DNA of 47,242 bases from NCBI GenBank assembly GCA_945873955.1, contig CAMCFA010000013.1, forward strand, positions 1 to 47,242. The letters run 5' to 3'. This DNA comes from an uncultured Clostridia bacterium. Lineage in GTDB: Bacteria; Bacillota; Clostridia; Oscillospirales; Ruminococcaceae. A model generated the notes under the pieces. It worked only from the letters and a program-made list of their open reading frames with translations. It had not been told where the DNA came from and ran no database searches. A program made the translations under genes and the position numbers. Numbering within the stretch: position 1 is the first letter of the stretch; the number at the start of each line of letters is the position of its first letter. Positions 33,201 to 40,845 of the stretch are shown here, piece after piece.

Positions 33201-33819
33201 CTATACCCTGTATCTTTGCACCGACAGCGGACTGATGTCCTGCAAGACCGTTGAAGAAAGCGTGGAGCGCAGTATTCTGGGCGGCGCTTCGGTGGTGCAG
33301 CTCCGGGAGAAGAACGCTTCCTCGATGGAGCTGTTCCGGCTCGCGCAGCGGGTCAAGCAGGTCACGGACAAGTACGGCGTGCCGCTGATAATAAACGACC
33401 GGCTGGATATCTGCATGGCGGTAGGCGCGGCGGGAGTACACCTCGGACAGTCAGACCTGCCCTGCGCAGAGGCGCGGAAGATCCTCGGCGCGAATAAGAT
33501 CATCGGCGTTTCTGCGGCGACCCCGGAGGAGGCGGCAAAGGCGCAGTCCGACGGCGCGGATTACCTCGGCGTGGGGGCGGTGTTTTCCACCTCCACCAAA
33601 ACCAACACCCGCCCGGTGACTAAGGACACGATACGCCGGATACGCGCGGCGGTGACTATCCCGTTCGTGGTGATAGGCGGCGTGAATCAGCAGAACATCT
33701 CTCAGCTTTACGGGCTGGGGATAGACGGCGCGGCGGTGATATCGGCGGTGATTTCCCAGCCGGACATAACCGCAGCGGCGAAAGCAATGCGGGAAGCCGC
33801 CGAAAAGCTGAAACTCTGA
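33190..33819 (+). CDS. thiE: Thiamine phosphate synthase
   Basis: A 209-residue TIM-barrel enzyme joining HMP-PP and thiazole phosphate. Motifs: VQLREKNAS (pyrophosphate binding), LIINDRLDICMAVGAAGVHLGQSDL, GVSAATPEEA, DYLGVGAVFSTSTKTNT and the phosphate loop VVIGGVN. ATG 33190 lies inside the thiM end; AAAGG is ten bases upstream. A TTG directly before it is not needed. It is the last thi gene of the operon and is followed by a terminator. Confidence 0.96.
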   Translation: MNIDYTLYLCTDSGLMSCKTVEESVERSILGGASVVQLREKNASSMELFRLAQRVKQVTDKYGVPLIINDRLDICMAVGAAGVHLGQSDLPCAEARKILGANKIIGVSAATPEEAAKAQSDGADYLGVGAVFSTSTKTNTRPVTKDTIRRIRAAVTIPFVVIGGVNQQNISQLYGLGIDGAAVISAVISQPDITAAAKAMREAAEKLKL

Positions 33820-33829
33820 ATATGGATAT

Positions 33830-33850
33830 CCCGGAGCGCACAACTCCGGG
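33830..33850 (+). terminator. Terminator of the thi operon
   Basis: CCCGGAG and CTCCGGG with a 7-base loop, followed by ACTTTCTTTC. Confidence 0.75.
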
Positions 33851-33868
33851 ACTTTCTTTCCTCCGCTA

Positions 33869-33897
33869 TTGCAATTTGTAAAAATATGTGATATAAT
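33869..33897 (+). promoter_or_regulatory. Promoter of the zinc-ribbon membrane protein
   Basis: TTGCAA (33869-33874), 17 bases ending TGTGA, TATAAT (33892-33897). Confidence 0.82.
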
Positions 33898-33929
33898 CAA
33901 TAAAAAAACCGATTTGGGAGGTAAAATAT

Positions 33930-34706
33930 ATGACCTGCAAAAACTGCGGTGCAGAGATCGGCGAATATGTTTCTTTCTGCACCTACTGCGGAGCGCCGGT
34001 GGGAAATCCCGTTGTGAACCTCAGCAAGCCCACAGAAGCGGAGCAGACGCCCGGATATTCCGACCCCGACATTGCGCAAGCCAGAGAGGCGCTGCAAGAT
34101 CCGGAGATCGGGCAGGTGCCGGACTTCAACCGCTCTCACACCGGCTGGCAGAACAACTACTCCGGCAACATACCGAACGCCGCGCAGGCGGCTTTCACCC
34201 AGACCAACGGCTCAACATGGCGGGAAATAAAGCAAGCCAACTGCATTATCGGGGAAAACGGTCAGCGTTACAACATCGGCTGGCTGAAATTCATCGTGTA
34301 CTTTCAGCTTTTCGCCTTCGCCATAATCGAACTATTCAACGGTATCGGCTTTTTGAGCGGCTCTGTCTACGGCGAGTACGCAGACCTCATGTACGCTGCG
34401 TTCCCGGCTCTTTTCCCGCTGGATAAGATTATGGGCGCGATATGCCTTATGCTGTGCGTACTGGGGGTAGTCACCCGGTTCATGCTGACGGGGCTGAAAC
34501 GCTATGCCCCGTGGCTGTACCTCGGAGTTTACCTGTGCAATCTTGTTCAATCCTTGATCTACCTTGCAATTGTTTCCGGCATTACCGGTCTTTCCATCTG
34601 GAATTTTTTCGACGTTTCAGACGTTGCCCAGTTAATATCCAGCATTGTGATGATCGCCGTGAACTTCGTGTACTTCAAGCACAGAATGAACGCGTTCATA
34701 AATTAA
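33930..34706 (+). CDS. Zinc-ribbon membrane protein of unknown function
   Basis: A 258-residue protein. An N-terminal zinc ribbon (C3, C6, C17, C20: CKNCGAEIGEYVSFCTYCG) is followed by about 90 residues of polar, probably disordered sequence. Roughly four membrane helices come next, from about residue 112 (FIVYFQLFAFAIIELF; IMGAICLMLCVLGVVTRFML; YLGVYLCNLVQSLIYLAIV; ISSIVMIAVNFVYF). GGGAGG precedes the ATG, and it has its own promoter and terminator. The ribbon-plus-helices layout is common among uncharacterised Firmicutes proteins. No function can be assigned. Confidence 0.8.
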   Translation: MTCKNCGAEIGEYVSFCTYCGAPVGNPVVNLSKPTEAEQTPGYSDPDIAQAREALQDPEIGQVPDFNRSHTGWQNNYSGNIPNAAQAAFTQTNGSTWREIKQANCIIGENGQRYNIGWLKFIVYFQLFAFAIIELFNGIGFLSGSVYGEYADLMYAAFPALFPLDKIMGAICLMLCVLGVVTRFMLTGLKRYAPWLYLGVYLCNLVQSLIYLAIVSGITGLSIWNFFDVSDVAQLISSIVMIAVNFVYFKHRMNAFIN

Positions 34707-34715
34707 ATCAAGCTC

Positions 34716-34737
34716 TCCCCGCTCTGCGGGGATTTTT
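34716..34737 (+). terminator. Terminator after the zinc-ribbon gene
   Basis: TCCCCGC, a TCT loop, GCGGGGA, then TTTTT. Confidence 0.88.
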
Positions 34738-34796
34738 CTTTATATGCCATTCTGTCCGAACCAAATAAAATTTCCGCCGATTTTTGCCGGAAAGTA

Positions 34797-34825
34797 TTGA
34801 CAAATCGCAAACGGAGTGATATAAT
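34797..34825 (+). promoter_or_regulatory. Promoter of the deaminase gene
   Basis: TTGACA (34797-34802), 17 bases, TGATATAAT (-10 at 34820-34825). Confidence 0.88.
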
Positions 34826-34883
34826 TATCTTCCCTGTCTCCCGGCGGATTTGCAGGGGAACTTATTAAAACGGAGGTCATGAA

Positions 34884-35276
34884 ATGGAAAGTATATGGAG
34901 CGAGCTTTACAATGCGGCAAAAGCCGTACAGAACGACAGAAAGATATCTGAATATGTTGAGGCGGGCGGCGTTGCGGCTGCGATACTTTCGGGATCGGGC
35001 AGGATCTACACCGGGGTATGCGTGGACACCTGCTCAACGCTAGGGATATGCGCCGAAAGGAACGCGATATTCAACATGCTCACCAACGGCGAACAGCGGA
35101 TAGAGAAAGTCCTTGCCATAATGCCGGACGGCAGGACGGGCGCTCCCTGCGGCGCCTGCCGGGAGCTTATGACCCAGCTCATGCCGGAGGATTACAGAAA
35201 CGTGGAGATCATGCTGGACTATGACAGCGGGCGGGTCGTCACGCTGGGGGAGCTTACGCCGGAGTGGTGGATCTAA
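34884..35276 (+). CDS. Cytidine-deaminase-family protein
   Basis: A 130-residue zinc deaminase. Both metal motifs are intact: CAERNAIF (Cys ligand and catalytic Glu) and PCGACRELM (two Cys ligands). The length and the N-terminal helix fit tetrameric cytidine deaminases, but the first substrate strand (GGVAAAILSGSGRIYTGVCVDT) and ending are also compatible with blasticidin-S deaminase-like members, so cdd is not asserted. GGAGG precedes the ATG. Its stop codon overlaps that of the convergent thiT gene. Confidence 0.82.
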   Translation: MESIWSELYNAAKAVQNDRKISEYVEAGGVAAAILSGSGRIYTGVCVDTCSTLGICAERNAIFNMLTNGEQRIEKVLAIMPDGRTGAPCGACRELMTQLMPEDYRNVEIMLDYDSGRVVTLGELTPEWWI

Positions 35277-35848
35277 CGATCCGGGCGGCACAGCTTCGCA
35301 GTGTGCGGCGATCTCAGCAGGAACACCGCCCCGGCGGCGGTAAAAGCTGTTTCGGGCAGCATATATGCTAGGTTATAGCATAGCGAATATACAAGGGAGT
35401 TCCAGCCCTGCGGCGTCCAGACCGAGAAGAAGATCGTCCCGCTGATGATGTGGCTGAGAAGTCTGAGTGCCGCGGCAAGAACTATCCCGGCGATACAGCC
35501 GGCAGTTCCCCTGCGGCGGAACAGCCCCGCAAACCCAAGCGCCGTGAAAGCGGCAAGGTAGTCAAACAGCACGCTGCCTGCCAGCGCCGCCGGGGAAAGT
35601 CCCCAGCCGGAGATCACACCAAGATCCGCAGCGAGCCGTGACAGCCCAAACAGAAACGCGCAAATCAGCCCGTGCTTGCAGCCGTACATTATCGAAAGCA
35701 TACACACCGGGAGCATACTCAGCAGCGTAACAGAGCCGCCCAGCGGCATCTGAGCGACCTTTATCACGCTGAGAGCGGCGGACAGGGATATCATCACGGC
35801 GCTGACTGCAAGCTTCCTAGTGTTTTGTTTACGGTTTCTATCGGGCAT
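35273..35848 (-). CDS. thiT: ThiT/YuaJ-like thiamine ECF S-component
   Basis: A 191-residue polytopic protein with about six helices. The motif MPLGGSVTLLSMLPVCMLSIMYG and the C-terminal region (HIISGTIFFSVWTPQGWNSLVYSLCYNLAYMLPE) match thiamine transporters of the YuaJ/ThiT family, whose tryptophan- and tyrosine-rich pocket binds thiamine. Energy-coupling partners are not in the window. No TPP riboswitch could be found in the 84 bases upstream, which is unusual for thiT. AAAAGGA precedes the ATG. It overlaps the convergent deaminase gene by four bases. Confidence 0.87.
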   Translation of the reverse strand: MPDRNRKQNTRKLAVSAVMISLSAALSVIKVAQMPLGGSVTLLSMLPVCMLSIMYGCKHGLICAFLFGLSRLAADLGVISGWGLSPAALAGSVLFDYLAAFTALGFAGLFRRRGTAGCIAGIVLAAALRLLSHIISGTIFFSVWTPQGWNSLVYSLCYNLAYMLPETAFTAAGAVFLLRSPHTAKLCRPDR

Positions 35849-35932
35849 GGAACTGTTCCTTTTCTTTTTTCTTTAAAGAGGTTCCCATTTAGTATTCCAC
35901 AATAACGTCATTCAATGTGAAAGGAGCGGAAA

Positions 35933-36670
35933 ATGAACAAAAAAGAACTTATCAAAGGCTTGCAGGATATCGGGCTGCGCCCCGGCATGTCGGTGGAGGT
36001 ACACAGCAGCCTGAGCAGCTTCGGGCAGGTCGAGGGCGGCGCCGAAACGGTGATCGAAGCACTTATGGAGTGCGTCGGGAGCGAGGGCAGCATATTCATG
36101 CCGGCGCTGCGGCTCAGCCCGGAGCTGGAGCTTACCCCCGAGGACAAACGGCTTGGGATAGTCACCAAAATAAAAGTCCTGCCGGAGGACAGACAGCGCA
36201 GCGCCATGGGAATTATCGCCGATACATTCCGCATGAGACAGGACGTATTCACCGGCGACGGGATATTCCAGATCTCCGGGTGGGGGAAGCACGAGCGTGA
36301 AGCGGCGTCGGGCGGTCTTGACTACGTTCTGCACAACGGCGGCAAGGGTCTGCTGCTGGGTGTGGATATCTACAAGCTGACGGCTATGCACTATGTCGAG
36401 GGGCTTATCCCGCCGGACATCTCCGCGATATCCGCCCCCTGTGCCGAGGTGAACAGCGTTTACCCGCCGGCGGAATGGTTCATTGAAACCGGCAGAGTCC
36501 CGGAGCTGGGCTGGTACAAAATACAGAACGCCGCGCTGGAACAGGGCATTATCCGCCGGCAGAATATCGGAGAATGCCCCGCAATGTTCTTCGACCTGTG
36601 GGAGGTCGTGGGAATGTATGAGAGGGCACTGAAAGACGACCCGTATTCCCTGTTCGGTGTCAAAAAATAA
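35933..36670 (+). CDS. AAC(3)-family N-acetyltransferase
   Basis: A 245-residue protein of the aminoglycoside 3-N-acetyltransferase family (YokD-like), acetyl-CoA dependent. The family N-terminus is clear: VEVHSSLSSFGQVEGGAETVIEALMECVG, followed by GSIFMPALR. It is slightly shorter than the usual 260-270 residues, with divergence in the substrate-facing middle region (LSPELELTPEDKRLG). Chromosomal members often have other or unknown substrates, so a resistance role should not be assumed. AAAGGAG precedes the ATG. It is divergent from thiT. Confidence 0.85.
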   Translation: MNKKELIKGLQDIGLRPGMSVEVHSSLSSFGQVEGGAETVIEALMECVGSEGSIFMPALRLSPELELTPEDKRLGIVTKIKVLPEDRQRSAMGIIADTFRMRQDVFTGDGIFQISGWGKHEREAASGGLDYVLHNGGKGLLLGVDIYKLTAMHYVEGLIPPDISAISAPCAEVNSVYPPAEWFIETGRVPELGWYKIQNAALEQGIIRRQNIGECPAMFFDLWEVVGMYERALKDDPYSLFGVKK

Positions 36671-36674
36671 AACG

Positions 36675-36707
36675 AAAGCTGCCGCTTCACGCTGAAACGG
36701 CAGCTTT
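36675..36707. terminator. Bidirectional terminator between AAC(3) and htpG
   Basis: AAAGCTGCCG and CGGCAGCTTT form a 10-bp stem between the converging genes, with A/T tails on both sides. Confidence 0.85.
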
Positions 36708-36725
36708 ATTTAATATTTAGAATTT

Positions 36726-38615
36726 TTACTTCGCCATTATCTCGCAGAGCTTGTTTGTGAACTCAACCGGGTTCTCGATAGGCATACCCTCGATCAGCAG
36801 AGCCTGTGAATACAGTATATCGGCGTACTCCGCTACCTTGTCCTTGTCGGTGGAGTAGAGGGCTTTCAGCTTCTCGAATATCGGGTGAGAAGCGTTGATC
36901 TCCAGTATCTTCTCCGCCTTCGCGTTCTGGGACTGCTCGTCCGGCATTGCGGAGAGCACCTTTTCCATTTCAACGGACAGCATACCCTCGCTGGAAATGC
37001 ATACCGGGTGAGTTTTCAGCCGCTGGGACAGCTTTACAGCCTTTACCTTGCCGGAGAGCTTTTCGGTCATGAAGTCGAACAGTTCCTTGTTGTCCTCCTC
37101 TGCCTTTTTGATCTCCTCTTTCTCCTCCTCGGTCTCAAGCCCAAGATCGTCAGCGGAAACAGACTTGAACTCCTTGCCGTTGTAGTCGTGCATCATCTGG
37201 ACGGTGAACTCGTCTACATGGTCGGTGAAGTACAGTATCTCATAGCCCTTGTCGCGCACCATTTCGGTCTGCGGGAGAGCCTCAATTCTTGCAATGCTGC
37301 TTCCGCTTGCGAAGTAGATGTACTTCTGGTCGTCCTTCATGCGGGAAACGTATTCTTCAAGGGTGACATAGCCGCCGAAGCTGCTCTTGAACAGCAGAAG
37401 ATCCTGCAAATTCTCCTTGTTTGCGCCGAAGCTCTCATATATGCCGTATTTGAGCTGTGTGCCGAAGGAATCGAAGAACTTCTCGTACTTCTCGCGCTCG
37501 TTCTTCTGGAGCTTTTTCAGTTCGTTGCGGATAGACTTTTCAAGGCTCTTGGCAATGAGCTTTAACTGGCGGTCGTGCTGGAGCATTTCACGGGAGATGT
37601 TCAGCGACAGATCCTCGCTGTCTACAAGACCTCTTACAAAGCTGAAATAGTCCGGCAGCAGGTCGCCGCATTTCTCCATGATCATTACGCCGCTGGAGTA
37701 AAGCTGAAGCCCCTTTTCAAAGTTCTTGGAGTAGTAGTCGTAGGGCGCTTTCGCCGGAATGTACAACAGTGCGGAGTAGGTCGCAGTACCCTCGGTTCTG
37801 GTGTGAATGTGCGCCAGAGGTTCGTCGTAGTCGTAGAACTTGTCTTTATAGAACTGGTTGTAATCCTCGTCCTTCAGCTCGGACTTGGACTTCTTCCAGA
37901 TAGGCGTCATGCTGTTGAGGGTTTCGGTGACGATCTCCTTTTCGTACTCGTCCTTGCTGCCCTCTTTGAGCTTCTCGTGCTCAACGTCCATTTTGATCGG
38001 GTAGCGGATATAGTCGGAGTACTTGCGGATAAGCTGTCTGATCTTGTACGGCTCAAGGAACTCGTCGTAGTTCTCCTCCTCGGCGTTGTCCTTGATGTCA
38101 AGGATTATCTGCGTGCCGTGGGAATCCTTCTGCGCCTCGGAGATCGTGTAGCCGTCAACGCCCTCGCTCTCCCACATGTAAGCCTCGTCGCTGCCGTATG
38201 CCTTTGAGATGACAGTGACCTTCTTCGCTACCATGAACGCAGAGTAGAAGCCGACGCCGAACTGCCCGATTATGTTAACGTCCTCGGTCTTTTCGTTCTC
38301 GTTCTTGAACGCCAGAGAGCCGGATTTCGCGATAGTGCCGAGGTTGTTTTCCAGCTCGTCCTTAGTCATGCCGATACCGTTATCGGTGATGATTAGCTTG
38401 CGGTCGTCCTTGTTCGCTTCCAGCTTTATTCCCATGTCGGAGCGGGTTATGCCGGTGTTTTCGCTCATGGACTTGAAGTACAGCTTGTCCATCGCGTCGC
38501 TTGCGTTGGAGATAAGCTCCCGCAGGAATATTTCCTTGTGAGTGTAGATAGAGTTGATCATCATCTCAAGCAGCCGCTTGGATTCCGCCTTGAATTCCTT
38601 TGTTTCTGTTGCCAT
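36726..38615 (-). CDS. htpG: Molecular chaperone HtpG (Hsp90)
   Basis: A 629-residue cytosolic ATP-dependent chaperone. The GHKL ATPase domain shows [13 protein letters not shown] (33-45; catalytic Glu and Mg-binding Asn), [11 protein letters not shown] and [13 protein letters not shown]. The middle domain carries the conserved arginine region ([18 protein letters not shown]), and the C-terminal dimerisation domain ends near NKLCEIMAK. Length fits bacterial Hsp90. AAGGAG precedes the ATG. A perfect CIRCE operator and a SigA promoter lie about 75-130 bases upstream, implying HrcA repression. Confidence 0.97.
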   Translation of the reverse strand: MATETKEFKAESKRLLEMMINSIYTHKEIFLRELISNASDAMDKLYFKSMSENTGITRSDMGIKLEANKDDRKLIITDNGIGMTKDELENNLGTIAKSGSLAFKNENEKTEDVNIIGQFGVGFYSAFMVAKKVTVISKAYGSDEAYMWESEGVDGYTISEAQKDSHGTQIILDIKDNAEEENYDEFLEPYKIRQLIRKYSDYIRYPIKMDVEHEKLKEGSKDEYEKEIVTETLNSMTPIWKKSKSELKDEDYNQFYKDKFYDYDEPLAHIHTRTEGTATYSALLYIPAKAPYDYYSKNFEKGLQLYSSGVMIMEKCGDLLPDYFSFVRGLVDSEDLSLNISREMLQHDRQLKLIAKSLEKSIRNELKKLQKNEREKYEKFFDSFGTQLKYGIYESFGANKENLQDLLLFKSSFGGYVTLEEYVSRMKDDQKYIYFASGSSIARIEALPQTEMVRDKGYEILYFTDHVDEFTVQMMHDYNGKEFKSVSADDLGLETEEEKEEIKKAEEDNKELFDFMTEKLSGKVKAVKLSQRLKTHPVCISSEGMLSVEMEKVLSAMPDEQSQNAKAEKILEINASHPIFEKLKALYSTDKDKVAEYADILYSQALLIEGMPIENPVEFTNKLCEIMAK

Positions 38616-38687
38616 TTTTAAGACATCTCCTTAATAAACTTGATTAACTAGATTCTATTCTCGGTGAAGTCACCGTTTTATGCATTT

Positions 38688-38714
38688 TTAGCACTCTCTA
38701 TCCTAGAGTGCTAA
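38688..38714. promoter_or_regulatory. CIRCE element (HrcA operator)
   Basis: TTAGCACTC, nine bases, GAGTGCTAA: a perfect match to the CIRCE consensus. It lies just downstream of the -10, in the htpG leader. Confidence 0.97.
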
Positions 38715-38718
38715 ATCT

Positions 38719-38746
38719 ATTATACACCTTTTTTCAGAAAAATCAA
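38719..38746 (-). promoter_or_regulatory. htpG promoter
   Basis: Minus strand: TTGATT (38741-38746), 16 bases, TATAAT (38719-38724). The start site would fall in or beside CIRCE. Confidence 0.8.
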
Positions 38747-38815
38747 GAGGTAAATTACAGATTTTTGCGAAAATATTGTGAAAATTTGAAGCGGACGACG
38801 CGAAGACACGAAAAT

Positions 38816-38843
38816 TCCCCCGAAGCCTGCACGCTCCGGGGGA
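38816..38843. terminator. GC hairpin between htpG promoter and hairpin array
   Basis: TCCCCCG-AGC pairs with GCT-CGGGGGA (one mismatch). On the minus strand it is followed by ATTTTCG, so it could end the transcript from the TerY-C-like gene before the htpG promoter. Confidence 0.5.
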
Positions 38844-38868
38844 TAACACATATAATACTAATTCTTAA

Positions 38869-39026
38869 TCACATTATAGACAAAGTCTATAATGTGAGCC
38901 GCCTGAAAGGCGGCTAGTCAAAACCTTTGGTTTTGACAGAATCAGTATTGAACGGCTTTCCTGCGGCTTTGCCGCTCCAACCGCCATGGCGGTTGGTTCA
39001 ACCTATAGACAAAGTCTATAGGTTGA
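38869..39026. repeat. Array of six intergenic hairpins
   Basis: Consecutive perfect palindromes: 38869-38897 (13-bp stem, AAA loop), 38897-38915 (AGCCGCC, 7 bp), 38917-38937 (GTCAAAACC, TTT loop), 38963-38975 (GCGGC, TTT loop), 38977-38996 (CCAACCGCCATGGCGGTTGG) and 38998-39026 (13-bp stem, AAA loop). The first and last share the core TATAGACAAAGTCTATA. There is no coding frame, spacer pattern or U-tract, so neither CRISPR nor ordinary terminators explain it. Confidence 0.85.
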
Positions 39027-39045
39027 TTAGGAAATAGTATAAAAA

Positions 39046-39396
39046 TCAGAACCCGCCGCCGGTGATAGAGTCGAAGTTTTCCTCTGCGGCGGTTTCGGCT
39101 TCGTTGCCGCACCATTCGCAGACGGTCTGGGTCTCGCCGTTCCAGCAGGTGGTCTTGCCGCACTCTGCGCACTGGAAGAAGCCCTTTGCGCCGCAGTACG
39201 GGCAGGAGGGGTACTCCGTGGTGATGTAGATGTTTCCGCTGACCTCGGTGTCGCCGAACTTCTCGCGCTCGGCGGTCTTTTCGCTGACCTTGAACGCCCA
39301 TGTCGCGTACCAGCCGCCGTCCTCACGCTGCTCGGTGCGTATGCCGAACAGGGCGTGGTCGTTTTTGCATTTTGTAAGAATTACTGCTGCTTTCAC
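39046..39396 (-). CDS. TerY-C-like zinc-binding protein
   Basis: A 116-residue protein. The start is GTG 39396, because GGAGG lies eight bases upstream; the longer frame would begin at a TTG that overlaps this ribosome site. The N-terminal ~55 residues contain GWYATWAFKVSEKTAEREKFGD. The C-terminal half carries three CxxC pairs (CPYCGAKG, CAECGKTTCWNG, CEWCGNEAE), resembling the TerY-C metal-binding domain of tellurium-resistance-type phosphorylation modules. Here it stands alone without a VWA protein or kinase. It follows the Sel1-repeat gene by 21 bases and is likely cotranscribed with it. Confidence 0.7.
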   Translation of the reverse strand: MKAAVILTKCKNDHALFGIRTEQREDGGWYATWAFKVSEKTAEREKFGDTEVSGNIYITTEYPSCPYCGAKGFFQCAECGKTTCWNGETQTVCEWCGNEAETAAEENFDSITGGGF

Positions 39397-39417
39397 TTTG
39401 TTATCCTCCAACGTATA

Positions 39418-40710
39418 TTAATTGCCTAACTTTTCTAGTACCTTTGCTGCTTCGGCGTGACCGTTTTCCGCCGCCATGCGGAAGTATTTCTTGGCTTCGG
39501 CGCGGTTCTTTTCAACTCCGGTGCCTTTGAGATACATTACGCCAAGATTATACTGCGCGATATCCAGCCCCTGCTCCGCCGCCTTTGAGAACCAACTGTA
39601 CGCCGCATAGACGTTCTTTTCTGTTCCCTGCCCCAGATACAGGCACTTGCCGTAGCTGCACTGCGCCTTTGCGTGTCCCAGCTCTGCGGCGTGACGGTAG
39701 AACATTGCAGCGCCCTGATAATCCTTTTCCGCAAGACAGCGCCGGGCGGACTGGTAGTCCTCCTCGCCGTCGTCCGGCAGCGGCTCCGGCGGCTCTGCTT
39801 CCTCCGCCGGGATATCCTCCGGGACGGGCTGCTGCGGAAGCAGCTTCCGCCAGCGTGCGGCGGCAGCGGGGTCTTTTTCCATGAACGTGCCGGTTTCGTA
39901 GCAGAGGACTATCACCTTTATCCCTTCCTCGTAGCCCTGCTTCGCGGCTTTAAGGAACCACTCGAACGCGAAGGCTTCGTTAAGCTCGCAGGCGATACCC
40001 TCCGCGAAGAAATACCCGGTCATATACTGCGCCGCGGGGATACCGTTTTCCGCCGCCCGCAGAAACCACTCCCGCGCGGCTTTGACGTCCTGATTGCCGC
40101 CGCGCCCCTCCATGAGGTAAAAGCCGACGTAATATTCCGCCTCAGCGCAGTCCTGCGCTGCCGCCTGCCCGAACCAGTACAGCGCCTTTTCGTAGTCCTT
40201 GATACGGTCGAAGTGCCGTCCCAGACTGTACTGCTCGGCGGGGTCGGTGATGTTTTTGCGGCTCTCGGTCTCGGCGGCGGGTGCCGGAGACTCCATACGG
40301 AAGGATATGTCGCAGTTCAGCGCGGCAGCGACCGCCTCGACAGCGGTTGCGGCGGCTCTGCCTTTAAGCCCGATCTCGTCCCTTAGGGACTTGACGCACC
40401 TTGCCGCTGCCGCAGAGCGCACCTCGAACGGCTTGCCGCGGACTGCCCACAGTTTCTGGGCGCACCCGTCGTACAGCGCAATGTACGCCAGCCTGCGGAC
40501 TGCCGACTCCTTCGGGAACAGGTCGGCGATGAGCGCGTCGGTGCGGCGGCGGTCAAGCAGCGTGTTCTCACCAAAGCGCCGCGTGATGTAGCACAGCACG
40601 CCCTTGATGTCCCGGACAGGCTCTCCCTGCGGGGTATGCACAGTTTTGCAGTAGCTGCAATAATCCTGCTTGCTTTCGTCGAAAACTCTGCCGCATTTTC
40701 CGCAGACCAT
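39418..40710 (-). CDS. Sel1-repeat protein with N-terminal zinc ribbon
   Basis: A 430-residue protein. The N-terminal ribbon is CGKCGRVFDESKQDYCSYC. Residues about 30-140 form a helical domain without a family I recognise. Two blocks of Sel1-like repeats follow (DYEKALYWFGQAAAQDCAEAEYYVGFYLMEG; AAREWFLRAAENGIPAAQYMTGYFFAEG; later YQGAAMFYRHAAELGHAKAQCSYGKCLYLGQG and two more), separated by an acidic proline-rich linker. Such solenoids mediate protein-protein contacts. The start ATG 40710 has GGGAGGTGAG upstream; a longer frame would extend into the promoter. No enzymatic motif is visible. Confidence 0.85.
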   Translation of the reverse strand: MVCGKCGRVFDESKQDYCSYCKTVHTPQGEPVRDIKGVLCYITRRFGENTLLDRRRTDALIADLFPKESAVRRLAYIALYDGCAQKLWAVRGKPFEVRSAAAARCVKSLRDEIGLKGRAAATAVEAVAAALNCDISFRMESPAPAAETESRKNITDPAEQYSLGRHFDRIKDYEKALYWFGQAAAQDCAEAEYYVGFYLMEGRGGNQDVKAAREWFLRAAENGIPAAQYMTGYFFAEGIACELNEAFAFEWFLKAAKQGYEEGIKVIVLCYETGTFMEKDPAAAARWRKLLPQQPVPEDIPAEEAEPPEPLPDDGEEDYQSARRCLAEKDYQGAAMFYRHAAELGHAKAQCSYGKCLYLGQGTEKNVYAAYSWFSKAAEQGLDIAQYNLGVMYLKGTGVEKNRAEAKKYFRMAAENGHAEAAKVLEKLGN

Positions 40711-40740
40711 ACGCTCACCTCCCGTAAATAATATACTTAT

Positions 40741-40769
40741 ATTGTAGCACAAATATTGGGTTATGTCAA
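40741..40769 (-). promoter_or_regulatory. Promoter of the Sel1/TerY-C pair
   Basis: Minus strand: TTGACA (40764-40769), 17 bases, TGCTACAAT (-10 at 40741-40746). Confidence 0.88.
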
Positions 40770-40808
40770 TCAACGGCGGGACTTTTTTGCGGGTGAAACA
40801 GGCTGAAA

Positions 40809-40841
40809 AAAGAACCGGCGATTCTGACTCGCCGGCTCTTT
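40809..40841 (-). terminator. Terminator of the DUF389 gene
   Basis: On the minus strand AAAGAGCCGGCGA pairs with TCGCCGGTTCTTT (one mismatch), followed by further T residues, directly after the stop codon. Confidence 0.88.
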
Positions 40842-40845
40842 AATG

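Noticed and set aside
35933-36670. Acquired aminoglycoside-resistance gene
   Set aside because: The AAC(3) fold is clear, but base composition matches the neighbours and no mobile element flanks it, so it reads as a native family member of unknown substrate.
38869-39026. CRISPR array
   Set aside because: The palindromes differ from one another and there are no regular repeats and spacers or cas genes.
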